Source: Ectocarpus siliculosus (Eukaryota > Sar > Phaeophyceae > Ectocarpales > Ectocarpaceae). From it: a DNA stretch of 63,120 nucleotides. A program made the translations under genes and the position numbers. Of this stretch, positions 37,174 through 49,086 are shown piece by piece; within the stretch, counting starts at the first letter, position 1; every line of letters begins with the position of its first letter. Under the pieces are notes generated by a model, which saw only the letters and a list, made by a program, of their open reading frames with translations, was not told the DNA's origin and did not search any database. The DNA is taken from the NCBI GenBank assembly GCA_000310025.1, contig FN649740.1, positions 3,420,841-3,483,960 on the forward strand, in the 5' to 3' direction.

Positions 37174-38383
37174 CTCCCAATCAACAGGTGAAGCCTTAGA
37201 GAACCCTACGGCTGGAACGAGAAGTACAGGACGTGAGGGGGGCTGATGTCGGCGGTATCGCCGCATCGCTGTATGTGCAGTCCGAATCGGCACGAATCGG
37301 CACGTGTACTTGGTTTTCGCCTGGTTTGTTCCTTCTCGGGGCAAAACAATTTCGCCGCCAGCAGTGGTACTTCAAGTTGTACAGCAACAGCCGTTCCCAG
37401 TACAGTATCTTCCACGTCGCCGCCTTCGAGAACAAGAGGCGAACGCACGCTCCTACCGCTGCTGGCTGCTGACCTTGGGGCGCTCGCTCATAGTAAGCAA
37501 AATGCCGCAACATCTGTTGGAGTGTTCTGACCGCATAAAATGCTGGCACGGTGTGGTCTACAGCTGAAGTAGGTGGAACAAGAGAAGGGAAGATGAGCTG
37601 GACCGCCTACAGTACACCGTACACGCCGATACGCAGCCGCAAAATTAGGGTCTACACGGCGAGCCGCAAAGTGAAGTTCAACGCCCATCGAGTTTGTGTG
37701 GGTAGAATGAAAAAGTTCAATAGAGAAGGATACAAGTATCTCGAGGCAAGTCGAGATCGTTGGCTGGAAAAAATCGACCTTGTCGTAGATCGCCCGGTAG
37801 TGGAATCAAGACGGATAAATATTACAACAGCATCGACACCTGGACCACCTCACGACCTACTACGTTGGCAACCGTAACCTCAAACACCGCCCACTATAGG
37901 TGTGAACTTATGCAGTATAAAGTCAAGCCTCTCAGCTACTTGAATCTCAAGTGAAGTCAAGCGCGAGGGAAGAGCCTTCCTGACACCAAGAACGAACCAA
38001 CATATGCACATGGCAACATTCGCTGTGGAACATGGAAGGACCCCAGATTGCTTGAAGGCAATAATGACGGGCAAGGCAACACATCGATGGTTTCGTTGCC
38101 AAAAGTGCTAAAGAGGTGTACAACTTCTTGGCTATCCAGCCATCGATGCTATTTTTTCCGTCCATTGGTCCCTTCTTGAATATTTCGTCGTCGACTTTAT
38201 TGTAGAGCTACATCCGCTTCACCGAAATATTGACACACACATCTCGGGTAAGCACGTTAGGGACAACGGCAATACAATGCTTCCCACCTATCTTCACCAG
38301 AAGCTTTGCTGAGAACGCAACACAAAAACACATAAGACCACCATTTCTTGTTCGAGGCTGAAAGGAAGGTGAAATACCATCAA
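37174..38383. other. Intergenic region between two minus-strand genes
   Basis: Lies upstream of the membrane-protein start and downstream of the SMP-30-like stop. Open frames on both strands around 37200-37880 look partly coding-like (for example a Trp/Tyr-rich minus-strand frame), but no phase-consistent exon with splice sites could be fixed. Confidence 0.35.
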
Positions 38384-41300
38384 TCATTCGTCGCACGCCA
38401 GCTCTCCGCCGTCTCGGTCGACACGGACAATCTCGTACGCCGTGGTGGCTATGTCCTCTTCGGCCACGTCGAGCTTGGCGTTCACGGCATACAGAGAGTT
38501 TCCCTTGCGCATGGCCGTGGTCTGACGGTCGAAGAGGGGGTTCGATAGCGTGCGGGTCGCCACCGATCCGCAAGACAGGTCAGCCGAAAGGGACACCTGT
38601 TTAGACACGCCCCCCCCACGGGGAACCAACAACGAGGCAAAGACGAGGCAACGACGAGGGAAGGGGAGGGAATCGGTTTATGGATCGGTTGAGCTTACAC
38701 AGTTAGCGTAGTGTTGCCTTATTGAAACGTCGGGGGAGGCATTTTCGGTTGGATATTCCAAAGAAAATCTGCCACAACAAGATATATCCACACGGATCGA
38801 AGATCCTTTGTCTGAATTGGGTTTGTGGGAAATGTCACCCGAACCTGCATCTTGATTGACGAAGGCATCTGGAATCGTCGTGGGTATGCCTAGGTAATGC
38901 TCCTTGACCGTCAGCCGCAGAAGATATTTAGAGGAGCTAAATGAAAGTAACTCTACCTTCCTTGAGTTCAACTGTCATGCCCCTTCAACGATCACACTCA
39001 CGCCCTCAACTAGCCCCCGCACACGTGTAACATCGATGTTTGTTTCCGCCCTTTTTCCACGTCACCTGCTCCCGTGCGTTAGACGCTTCGACGCCAACAC
39101 GAACGAGCAACAACATCTGAGGGAACTAGGGCGAAACCGAGATATTCCAACCGGCACTTCGGTGCTCCAACCGGCACTTCGGTGCAATATAACAACGACA
39201 ACAACAACAACAACAGTAGCAATCTCATGACCGAGAGGGGATTGAATGCAAGCCATTGAGTTTCGAAAAGTTGCGGACAACGCCGGGTTATACTGTCAAG
39301 GTCGTCCAAGGGCGGGAGTTGGTCAAATCATCTCCAAGTGCGAAACGAGCTTGGCGGAATGATTCGTAGAAAGAAGCCTCTGTTGTGTGAAGTGTATTGT
39401 TCGCGGTACGAAATCGCCCTCTCGCGATTAGGGTCAAGGATTTTAGTCAACTTATGTCTGGAGTCTATATGCGTCTACGCGACACCACGAATACTTGAGT
39501 GTTGCCATTAAACCCCACGTGGAAGTACTAGGCAAATATCTCGGCATCTCGAAAGCTTACCTCATATATCTGCTCGAGAACGTTGTCGGAGACCCAGAGT
39601 GTGTTCTTGCGCAGCACCTTAATCAATCAGTCGCGAGCAAACAGGTGCATCAACTGGGCGAAGCGAGACAGAGCACCAACCCGAACAACTTCCGTGGGGC
39701 TCACCGCGTTAACCTATGGTACATGCGGTGGGCGCCTGCTTGGACGTTCAGCATGATTTGCTCTCATGGCCACATAATCCAGACACATCAAAAGCCAAAA
39801 AAAAAATATCCCCGTACCAACCCATCGCCGCGCGGCCCAAGGACGTCGCCGCCGAGGTCGATCACAGTTGCGTCGCCGGTGTCCGGGTCAACGGCGTAAA
39901 CCTGCTGGGATTCACTGTTGACAACGATCAGAGCACTGCCGTCGTCTGTGACCTGAGACACCGTTGTGCACGAAAGAACGGGGAAGGCTTGAAGGACATT
40001 CCATAATCAGATTCATGTGTGCCCCCCCCGGAATATGGCATCTTGACAAGGATGGCGTACCCTGCTAATGTTTATTGGATGGTTGGGATCACACGAATTG
40101 TCGGTGTAACTGCCCGTGTCATGTCGCACACTTCGAGGAGGTGTGGCGGAAAAGAGGCCCTTGTCTCCACCCCCGTCAGCACTAGAAACGCCTACAGTGG
40201 GTCGCTTCTCTTACATAAAACCTCCCTCTCTGTTAATGAATATTCGCGTGCCGGCCATAGACACCATATTTTGGAAATGATTCTCGTCATGGGGCACATC
40301 GCCACATGTTTGTTAGGATTCCCAATGTACCCAGACCTTCCACCAAAATAATAGCTCTAAGCACGACCATATTACAGTAGTTAGGTTCCACTACAACTAA
40401 AACGGGGAGCTATCGTACTATGTAGCTACTGCTGTGCCCTCACGTCTCCGGTGTTTTCCTTCCTAAATCCATCGGCAACGATGCACTCATAAGTCGGAGG
40501 CAGTGCAAGGTTTCGAGGGTGATGATGAGGCGACCCTTAGAAGATGATAATCGAGCATGCGTGCTTCTCTCCGCGGTACACCTGCAATTAATTTGCCCTG
40601 TGGCTGGGCGAAAGAATGACAATGAATCTCGAAGAAACCACGGTGTACGTGATTTTTGCTCGTGGTTTGGCGGGGTAAGGCAGTGCCAAAGCGTGAAGAG
40701 ACCAAACCTTCGCATGCGTAGATTGTGTCGCGCGTCAACTGCACGTGAGATCGGCAAATGTCGTGCCGGATCGGATGTGTAGCGCAAGATCACTTCAAAC
40801 GTTTTGCTCACCTCGATGCCGTTTAGATTGATCGCTTCTTCCACGAAGGGAAAGTTGTCGCCAAGAACGAGAGTCTCAAAGGATGACCCATCCACCAACG
40901 CGCCGGTCTCCCTGTCGAGGTTCACCTGTGTGAACGAACCGGTAATTCATTCGGTTGTCTTTTACATGTAGCGACCCTACTGAAGTACCATGAGAGACCG
41001 CCGCTGGCCGCATCAGTTGTAGACAAACCGCGCGGTCACCTGGCCCCAAGAAGGCACATGAAGCAGGAAACAGGCAACTCTAGCAGGAACAGGGACCGAG
41101 CCATAAAAATAAACGCGAACGTCCCCACGCAGTTCCCATGAAAAGACGAGAGGCGAGACAAGATGATGAAACTAATGCAGAAAACAGGCAAAGCAGACAA
41201 TAGGATGGATGGAGCCCCAGCGTGCTCTGAGTCGCAAACCACGTCGAAAGATAGCTTGTGTATGTAAATGAAACAATTTTGAACCATCAGGAGGGCTTCA

Positions 41301-43491
41301 AAAGACTGGGGTGTGGTCACCATCATCGCCAGGGATTTATGGTTTGGTGCACAACCCCTACGCCCAGGAACGTACGGGGTCGGTCTTGATCGATCGAAGA
41401 GTCGCGGAACAACTTAGACCACCATGATGTGAGCAGGTGATGCAGACACCCCTACGTTGCTTGGTGGAGGCCAGCACCATAAGCAGATGGGGAAGTCGGA
41501 GAACAACTGGGGCCTACCTCTAAACCCACGCTCACGAAGGACATGGCGGAATCGTGAACGATGTACTCGCAACCCAATACTCTACCACAATAACCGAAAA
41601 TGAAACAAAAACTGTGTTTGTTATGAACTATATTCACAACACAGCCCACATCGCATCATCAGAAGGTTTCCTGTTGAGATTTACTCCTCGTACAGTGGGA
41701 ACGATGGATTTTCTACGCGCTCGAATAGTAGGAACACCAGACGTTAGCGACACAACTGCCGGCGACCGCTTGTGAATCTCTGAATTGTCTCGGACGAAGA
41801 ATGATTCGCAGATCCAATTCCCGCACCTTGTAGATGTGCGGTTGGAACGAGTCCGTGTAGAACGCGGCGCCCTTCGTGACGACAACGTCATTTATGATCG
41901 ACGTGCCCACGTCACCAAAGTCCAGATCGGCAACCAAAGCGAAGTCCTCATCGTACACGCGTCCCGTGCCTTATATGCAAGTTAACCGTGGCAGGACCAC
42001 GAGATTCGGAAGAACGATAAGGGAAAGACCGTGTTAGGTGACGTATTTTCGAAATATTGTAGATTGGAACATTCTGCTCACCTTCGGTGGGCATTCGATG
42101 TCGGAACCAGTGGGGTGGGCTATAGAAAACGTGAACGTTCGTGCAACTCTCATGATTTCCGTGTAACTTGAGCTTGTTTCAAAGAATCCCGTGTTCCTAC
42201 ACAGGCTCTGCCGTTCGAACGTTTAGTTTCCGGGCTGTCAAGAAACAGCGACCGAATCAGCCCAAGAAGCTAGAGATGTTATTGCACCAAAATCGCCAAG
42301 CAGCATAGTGTCTGCGAACGCCTCAACCCGATGAGGACATCTCAAAATAAAGCGCAAACAGGCTACAGGCAAAGAAGTGATGCCGAGCCGCCTTCTTGAC
42401 TTTCACAACTGGATTCCTTCCTGTTTTTCATGCCGTCGCGTCAACAACAAAAAATCGAACGGCTGCATCAATCCCACGTACTGCTGATCGTACCGTATCG
42501 ATTCACGCCTGTGTGTACGTGTGTGCGTGCATGCTGCGTGAATCGTCTCACTTGATTTGAACATCCGTGTCTACACCTCAGGGCTCACGCGTACGAGGAA
42601 TGCCGCGAAGAACTTCGTTCTCTGAACCCTCGCTAAAAGGTGCTTTAATCGTTTGAAAAGTACAGATGCCATGGACCCATGAGTCCATGAATAAGGCCCA
42701 ACAAGACGCAGATCACCGATCATCGTCAATCGATCAACCGAACAACAAACCGTTCGACTACCAGATCTAGTCCACCTGTGACTCGTGCAAGTCAGGTGTG
42801 TTGGTGCGCACCGCTGAATGCCCCAGCGACGAAGAGGTAGCCGGATCGGCGGTCGTGACTCAGGCCTGCGGCGGGGCCCGGGGCATCAAGCTCCATCACT
42901 TCGCCCTCGCCGGTCTTGAGGTCGCCCTTCCAGATGTTTCCATCTGGAGCATGAACGGAAGCGCCGTTATGAAAAGTTTACGTTTTTCCTCAAGTCTGCA
43001 TACATGCGTGATGGAAGTTTGAGGGCACAAGAAATCTTCGGGAAAAATTGGCCCGTCCCAGTCCAATTTAACTACAATGGCGGACAAGACCAAGCGAACG
43101 AAAATCAATCATTCGTTCGGCGGATGTGTGAAAATGTCCAGTTGTCGTTCTCGACTAAACAGAGAATTTGGCGACTGGGATTCCACGGCTAATCGGAAAA
43201 ACTCCATGGCCGCATTCTTCCCGGGTGTAGACTACCTTCAGTAGATTTTGCTGTTTCTAGACCGCATGTGGTCGAACAAGAGAAGAAGCCGATCGGAAAG
43301 GAAATAAGCGCGGCAAGTACAACAACAACAACGCGACACTCACCAACCAAGGAGCCCACGAAGGCAGTCCATCCTCCGCCGCTGGTGATGCCTTCCGGAG
43401 AGAATCCCGTTGGCAAATCGATCACGTCCAGCCTCGACGAGGCACTCGTGACGGTCACCAATGTCGCCAGCAGCCCTCCAGACACCCGCAT
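38384..43491 (-). CDS. Secreted SMP-30/gluconolactonase-like beta-propeller protein, 7 exons
   Basis: Six-bladed propeller of the SMP-30/gluconolactonase/LRE-like superfamily; members are metal-dependent lactonases or esterases, but the substrate here cannot be told. Exons: 43491-43344, 42943-42812, 41969-41827, 40925-40812, 39952-39818, 39617-39561, 38596-38384. All phases agree, giving 313 aa, the normal length. An N-terminal signal peptide (MRVSGGLLATLVTVTSASS) indicates secretion. Propeller motifs: FSPEGI (probable Glu metal ligand), INDVVV...FYTDS, LNGIEV followed by DDGSAL, YAVDPDTG, a GDGLVLRKNTLWVSDN segment built across an exon junction, and a C-terminal NPLFDRQTTA plus GNSLYAVNAKL. 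The start is the only ATG placing the signal peptide in frame. It lies in the same orientation as the membrane-protein gene downstream. Confidence 0.9.
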
Positions 43492-45109
43492 GCTTGGTAC
43501 CTGTCGTCGGAGGAGGAATTGACGGCATGGTCTAGGATATCTATTGTCACTTGTTCGCCATCCTTGAAGCGAATCCTGCTATTCTTTCAATGTTACTGCA
43601 TCGGCAACAACTTTGATATACAAGAACACCGCAAGTAGGCGTCCTGTGCGGCCTTAAAAGTGCGATCCGACGCCCAGAACAGAGGGGACGACATACCAAC
43701 AACAACATCGGGCTGAATTTGATGATACGGATCTATGCATACATGACGGACGCAGTAAACAGTAGCAATGTAGCCCCTTACAGCAGTAGTCTGCCCACCA
43801 TCTGTAATTCTTTTCCACGCTGAAATGCATATCAGCGACATACATTCACAGTTTGCGCGGATGGCAATGAGATTCGACCCCTTCCTTTACAATCAATCAC
43901 ATTTCTCCAGTGTGAACTCTCTTGTCCGACCACAGATAGACACAGGTTGGTGTTGCTTCTTTGTTCTCTTGGATTATGTATGCTTTGCCGTTGTCTAGAC
44001 CAAGCCAACGCACATATATATCTAGATCCCTATCATGGCAAACGACCAAACCCCATCGCACGAGGGCACATGCCTCGGCATAAAGCCCGAAACCTTGCCT
44101 GGTATCACGTCATAGCATGTGATAACGCCAAATAACCATGCACATGCCTACCTCTAAATACCAAAACAGAATGTTCATTTTGTCCGAAAACGTACATACC
44201 CAACGTCGCAGCTCCTTTTGCCTAACCACAAATGGATGTGTGGTTCCTCTCAATCACACAGCAATATCTACCGTAGCTACTGTTAGTGTTAGACTTCGCC
44301 AACCTACATGTATCTGAAGCTGTAGTCTAGGTAAGAGGTTTATGAGCTCGACTCTCTCTATGGAGGGTTTCCTCCTGCCAATAGTTTCGGAGGAATGCGA
44401 TCAATTTTTCGTGGGTGAAAGAAAATCAACAAGGGACGGGAAGGATGCACCCTTTCTCGCGGCGATGACAACGTTAAAGGGCAAGTACCACAGTATTGTA
44501 GAATCCGGCAATACCGCCTGGGTGGCTATGAATATATGCGGTGGAGGGGGCTTCTAATCTCTGTGGCGCGGTGCCCCTATGCAGTTGCTATTGTGTACAA
44601 CTGTTGAACAGACCCGAAGATTGCCCGCCCCCGAGCGGAAGCGGACTTTCCGATTTGGATACTTGTAGACAAAAAAATATCCGTCGTGGCAGGTGCAGAG
44701 AGGGCGAAGAATACCGTGCGTGCATGGAACGTGTGAAGATTGGATAGCTTCAAGCGCTTGCGTGAAGAAGGGAGTGGGGAGGAAGGAGAGGGTCAAGAAG
44801 CTGGTGGAGGACGCAGGAACTCCACTTGTAGTCTACAGCAGTTGAGCAGCAGCAGGCGCTTATTGCCCGGGCACAGCAGTAGGATCGTCTGAATCAATGT
44901 GGCTATCGAACTGGGTCAAAACACCAGACTGAGCACCGCGACTGGACGCAGAGTGCTTAACGCTACAGTGAGCGACTCTACGAGTTGTTCGACACGGAGT
45001 TTCCTTGGAGTGAGCGAGCCGATAGATTTATACAGCAGGGACCAGGACAAGCAGACCACAGAAGTATTCCATGGACTTGAGAAAATCCAAGAAGAACGGA
45101 GACCTCTCA
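43492..45109. other. Upstream region of the SMP-30-like gene and copia target site
   Basis: No supported gene. Short plus-strand frames at 44342-44557 and 44899-45110 show no domain. The sequence TCTCA at 45105-45109 is the left target duplication of the copia element. Confidence 0.4.
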
Positions 45110-45440
45110 TGTTAGGATGATCCGAACTGGGGGTAGCTTGTCGCAAGACGTGTGTTGCATAGGGTGTCGGCAACTCGGCGAACTCGCGCCAAGGAGGAAA
45201 GATGTGCTGGGCTTGTTGTATAGACTTCTTCTTCACATGAAAAACATGTACTCACATGAACACATGAACGAACATGGACACATGGACACATGGACAGACA
45301 TGGACTGCACGCACGCGTGCACGCACCACCATGAGGGGGCGACGCAGTATACAACAGGGGTACCTTGCACACCCTGGAAATACATTCCACGTACCACACA
45401 ATCCTACAACCACTTGGCATTGCTACAAGTATATCTATCA
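45110..45440 (-). repeat. 3' LTR of the copia element
   Basis: 331 bp; on the plus strand it runs from TGTTAGGATGATCC to ATATCTATCA. By eye no difference from the other LTR. Contains a short ACATGGACAC tandem around 45265-45305. Confidence 0.95.
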
Positions 45441-45452
45441 GCCCCCCTGCTT
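45441..45452 (-). promoter_or_regulatory. Polypurine tract of the copia element
   Basis: On the minus strand GCAGGGGGGC directly abuts the TG start of the 3' LTR, the position and composition expected for the plus-strand primer. Confidence 0.75.
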
Positions 45453-45725
45453 GTGACCATGCCATGTCTTTTTCGATCCTCAAGAACTCCAAAACACAAG
45501 AAAATAAACTCAGAAAGTCAACTCAACTCCAGAACAATAGCCTCACTGGCTAGACATCAATTCCCATCCCCGGTCATATCAGATATACTTCTTCGAACTT
45601 CAGTGAACTAATTGCCCCCCAGCCTAGAACACCATCCATTGAGAAAATCCATAGGCAAAAATGCAAAATGTTGCCGCCCTAGTTGTTGTTTGATCACACA
45701 CAAAATAAACCCAAACATCAAAATA

Positions 45726-46607
45726 TTAATCCATACTCATTACGAAGTTACGATGAAACTCGAAATTTCCCACGTTAAGTGCCTTCGTGAGGAAGTCAGC
45801 ATGTTGATACGCCGATTCCACGTGAAAAATCGAAATCTCCTTCCTGCATACCAAATCCCTGATAAAGTGGTGCCTTACGTCGATGTGCTTCGAGTTACTG
45901 TTGTTGCTAATCGGGTTCTGCGCCAACTGAATAGCCCCGTGGTTATCCTCGAACACCGGAATACACGGCATATCGGCAACATGAAACGCCATACTTGCCT
46001 CAGAAACAACACTTCCTTCATCACATCCGCAAGGGAGACATACTCCGCCTCTGTCGTGCTTAACGTAACGTACTTCTGCGTCCTTGAAAACCAAGAAATA
46101 CATCCCCCCCCCACACATCACCAACCCTCCTGACACAGACCTCCTATCGGCAGCCTAACTTGCATAGTCTGCGTCTGCGAACACCTCCATGCTCAACCCT
46201 GCTACACTACCCCTCCTGAATGAAATACCCAAGTCACTAGTCCTTACCACATACCCCAAAATACCAAGACCTGCTCTCCAATGAATCTCTTTGGGAGAAG
46301 CACAGTAACGTGCTACCGCTCTCACTGCGTTCGCGATATCTGGCCTCGTTTGCGTTGCCAGCCACATCAATGATCCTATCAGCTCACGAAAAGGCCTTGA
46401 TACCACTTCTTCATCTTGGTCAAACTCTGAAAGCTTCAACCCTACAGGAAGAGGAATTTCCTTCCCGTACTCTACCCCAAACTCCATCCCCAACTCTTCA
46501 GCGTACGTCTGCTGCGAGATCTTCAAAGTCCCTGCATCCCAATTTCCCAAGAATAAAATCTCCTCTACCACCTGCTCCCTAAGGTTGTGATCGCTGTTCA
46601 CAACCAA
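45726..46607 (-). pseudogene. Copia reverse transcriptase C-terminus plus RNase H, broken
   Basis: In element sense: a thumb-region segment with GTLKISQQTY, then PFRELIGSLMWLA and TRPDIANAV, then FADADYAS, all diagnostic of copia pol. An in-frame TAG follows at about 46157 where the family continues. A frame change occurs in a nine-G run near 46105. The RNase H segment ISWFSRTQKY..LSTTEAEYVSL is in the second frame. Another shift near 45985 leads to PVFEDNHGAIQLAQNP and KHIDVRHHFIRD in the third. The catalytic RT core (YVDD box) is not present upstream. This copy cannot make an active enzyme. Confidence 0.9.
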
Positions 46608-48303
46608 ACATCCTGTGAAAACCCCGAAAATAAAATCCTACTCGTTCAGGCTCGACCTCGTTAGAAAGGCTTACCCATTAGACTACTCAGTCAGCGCTGA
46701 CTTCGTACTCAAAAAGACCAAACACAAAGCCGAAGCAACACAAACCAAAGCCAAAACAATGAGAACACCAAATAAGGAAAGTCACACCATTTGTCACATG
46801 AAGTACTTTTTTCCGGCCCATCAACCCCAGCGCTTTCATCCATCCCTCCTGCCACTGCTTCTTCCCCGCGGTAGCCACCCTCGCCTCTGCCGCGGCCACC
46901 CTTTTCTGCTGGCATGGCCGCGGCTCAGGCTTCATCAGGTGCCACGTATCCGCCTGGGTGGGGTGGGTGCAGCTGTCTCTCCGGGGGGATTGACTCGGCA
47001 GTGCAGGGGAGATTGCGCATCCGAAAGGGAAAGGCACAGGCAAAATCAGTCACCCAAAGCGTCAATTTAGCACGTGGCACTGCTGGGGAGAATACCTTGC
47101 AATACGCCCCCTGTTCTGCGCAGCAGTGATCGTTGTCTTTCGCATTCTGTACGACATCATGGTTACCTATCAAATCGAACGCCAATCTACGACTGAGGTT
47201 AATTACTCCTCTTTCGTAAAAGTGACACAACGATTCTTGCGATTTGTCTGACAAGGTTAATTATTCCTCGGTCACGCAAACAACAATGTTGGATCCATGT
47301 TAGAGCTTACACAGCTGTGTTTCTGATCAACAACCCAACACATCTTCTTCTTACTGGTGTGCAACCACTGCGCTGCTTTCGTGCATACAGTGTTCTGGTA
47401 CGAAATGGAGATCATTTCCATGTATTCCTGTCGGTTACACAGACCCCTGACCAAATTTCCAAGTGTATCCCCCTACAACTCCTACCGCTAGACATGCAAC
47501 AGACTCCTGTTCGTAACACGCAACTCATTGTCGGTAGAGGGTACAAAGATTCATGACGTCTTCGCATTCCCGTTATCGACGTGAACGCAAAAATAATGAG
47601 TCGGAGATCAATCTCTGTATTTTAACACATACGGGACAAAATATTCCCATCAACTTCAAAGCACTCAAGAAGGTATATGCAGCAGCTTGGTTAGGATTCG
47701 CTGATAATCTCATCTAATCTTTCAGTTTCTGTGGGTGACTGGCAACCTTACGTGGCGTAGTAGCCATACAACCTCGCAGTTTTGTGTGGGTGACTGGCAA
47801 CCTTACGTGACGCAATAACCATTTAACCTCGCAGTTTTGTGTGGGTGACTGGCAACCTTACGTGACGCAATATCAATTTAACCTCGCAGTTTTGTGTAGG
47901 TGACTGGCAACCTTACGTGAATCAATATCCATTTAACCTCGCAGTTTTGTGTGGATCACTGGCAACCTTATCAAGAATAGAACGCCCTTTGATGGGGTCT
48001 ACTGCTGTACCTTTCAGGAAAAACATGTGCATGATGATGACGCGTATGTATGCAGAACTCAACAAGGTGTGCTGTAGGTTTATCGGAGCACACCCAAACG
48101 AAATCGACGAAGACAAGCATGCAAGCATATACCAAAACCACTTCAGACGTAAAACGGTGAGCAGATCATCACGTGCCTGAGCGGATCTACGACCTTAGTA
48201 GGCGCATGCTGATGGTGTTGCTGCTCGGCATCTCCAGTGTTACAACAACATTCGAAATTGGCTCTCAAAAACCTGTACTCCAACCTGGACATCGCCACTA
48301 GAA
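46608..48303 (-). other. Central copia interior, no recognisable pol domains
   Basis: Where protease, integrase and the RT core should lie, I see only short frames without family motifs. It also holds the 55-bp minisatellite. Minus-strand frames at 46925-47254 and 47272-47454 look mildly coding-like but match nothing I know. Confidence 0.5.
47722..47971. repeat. 55-bp minisatellite inside the copia element, ~5 units
   Basis: The block GTGGGTGACTGGCAACCTTA recurs at 47731, 47786, 47841, 47896 and 47951, an exact 55-bp spacing with light decay. Each unit continues through CG.GACGCAATA and AACCTCGCAGTTTTGT. Confidence 0.95.
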
Positions 48304-48678
48304 TCAAACACACCCGTAAATGGGGCTACATGTATTACATACAGGACTGACACGGATGGTGTCCTTAGGGGGTAAGACTTCCCTGGTTTCTTCCCCCGGG
48401 GTGTTGGTCCTCCGCATTGCCCGCGCGAAGGACTCAACGAGACGGTCCTCCAACGATCGTGGCTGGTCTTCAGGTTGCGGGTCTAACGCTGTTCCAGCCG
48501 GCCGAGCATGCCGGGGATCGCCTCCATCGGGGGGCTTGTCCACGCTCTCTGATGCGGGACGCTTCTCTTCGGTAAACTTGATTTTTTCTTGTACTCCTCT
48601 CTCCACTTCCTCTTTGATGTGCGCCGATAATGCTTGGCGGTCCTCTTCAGTTAAGCTGCTGAGGTCGAGGGCTTCCAT
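48304..48678 (-). CDS. Gag-like N-terminal fragment of the copia element
   Basis: 124-codon frame starting 73 nt inside the 5' LTR, the usual place for Gag. Acidic and basic alternation (SLTEEDRQALSAHIKEEVER), then a Pro/Glu-rich stretch and a second helix-like segment (LEDRLVESFARAMRR). No zinc knuckle is seen before the stop. The start is the first ATG after the leader. Assignment rests on position more than on sequence. Confidence 0.55.
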   Translation of the reverse strand: MEALDLSSLTEEDRQALSAHIKEEVERGVQEKIKFTEEKRPASESVDKPPDGGDPRHARPAGTALDPQPEDQPRSLEDRLVESFARAMRRTNTPGEETREVLPPKDTIRVSPVCNTCSPIYGCV

Positions 48679-48720
48679 GATCTACTTCTCTAGCCGAACC
48701 CTTTTAAGCTAACCTCACCT

Positions 48721-48753
48721 CGGGATCCCGTGTGATATCACACGCTAGCGTGT
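48721..48753 (-). promoter_or_regulatory. Putative primer-binding region made of overlapping palindromes
   Basis: Directly inside the 5' LTR lie CGGGATCCCG (48721-48730), CGTGTGATATCACACG (48729-48744) and ACACGCTAGCGTGT (48740-48753), all perfect palindromes. No stretch resembles the usual copia complement of initiator Met tRNA. Confidence 0.5.
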
Positions 48754-49081
48754 TAGGATGATCCGAACTGGGGGTAGCTTGTCGCAAGACGTGTGTTGCA
48801 TAGGGTGTCGGCAACTCGGCGAACTCGCGCCAAGGAGGAAAGATGTGCTGGGCTTGTTGTATAGACTTCTTCTTCACATGAAAAACATGTACTCACATGA
48901 ACACATGAACGAACATGGACACATGGACACATGGACAGACATGGACTGCACGCACGCGTGCACGCACCACCATGAGGGGGCGACGCAGTATACAACAGGG
49001 GTACCTTGCACACCCTGGAAATACATTCCACGTACCACACAATCCTACAACCACTTGGCATTGCTACAAGTATATCTATCA
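48751..49081 (-). repeat. 5' LTR of the copia element
   Basis: 331 bp, apparently identical to 45110-45440. The TCTCA target duplication follows at 49082-49086. The element's promoter is expected here. Confidence 0.95.
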
Positions 49082-49086
49082 TCTCA

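Larger units (their letters stand above)
45110..49081 (-). mobile_element. Ty1/copia LTR retrotransposon, full length but non-autonomous
   Basis: 3972 bp flanked by an exact 5-bp target duplication TCTCA (45105-45109 and 49082-49086). The two LTRs are 331 bp each (TG...CA) and appear identical. The element reads on the minus strand: 5' LTR 49081-48751, a Gag-like N-terminus, a central part without recognisable protease or integrase, decayed reverse transcriptase/RNase H, a purine tract, 3' LTR 45440-45110. At about 4 kb it is shorter than typical copia elements (about 5 kb), consistent with an internal deletion or replacement. Confidence 0.95.

Noticed and set aside
47731-47971. CRISPR-like regularly spaced repeat
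   Set aside because: Units are contiguous 55-bp tandem copies without unique spacers, in a eukaryotic retroelement.
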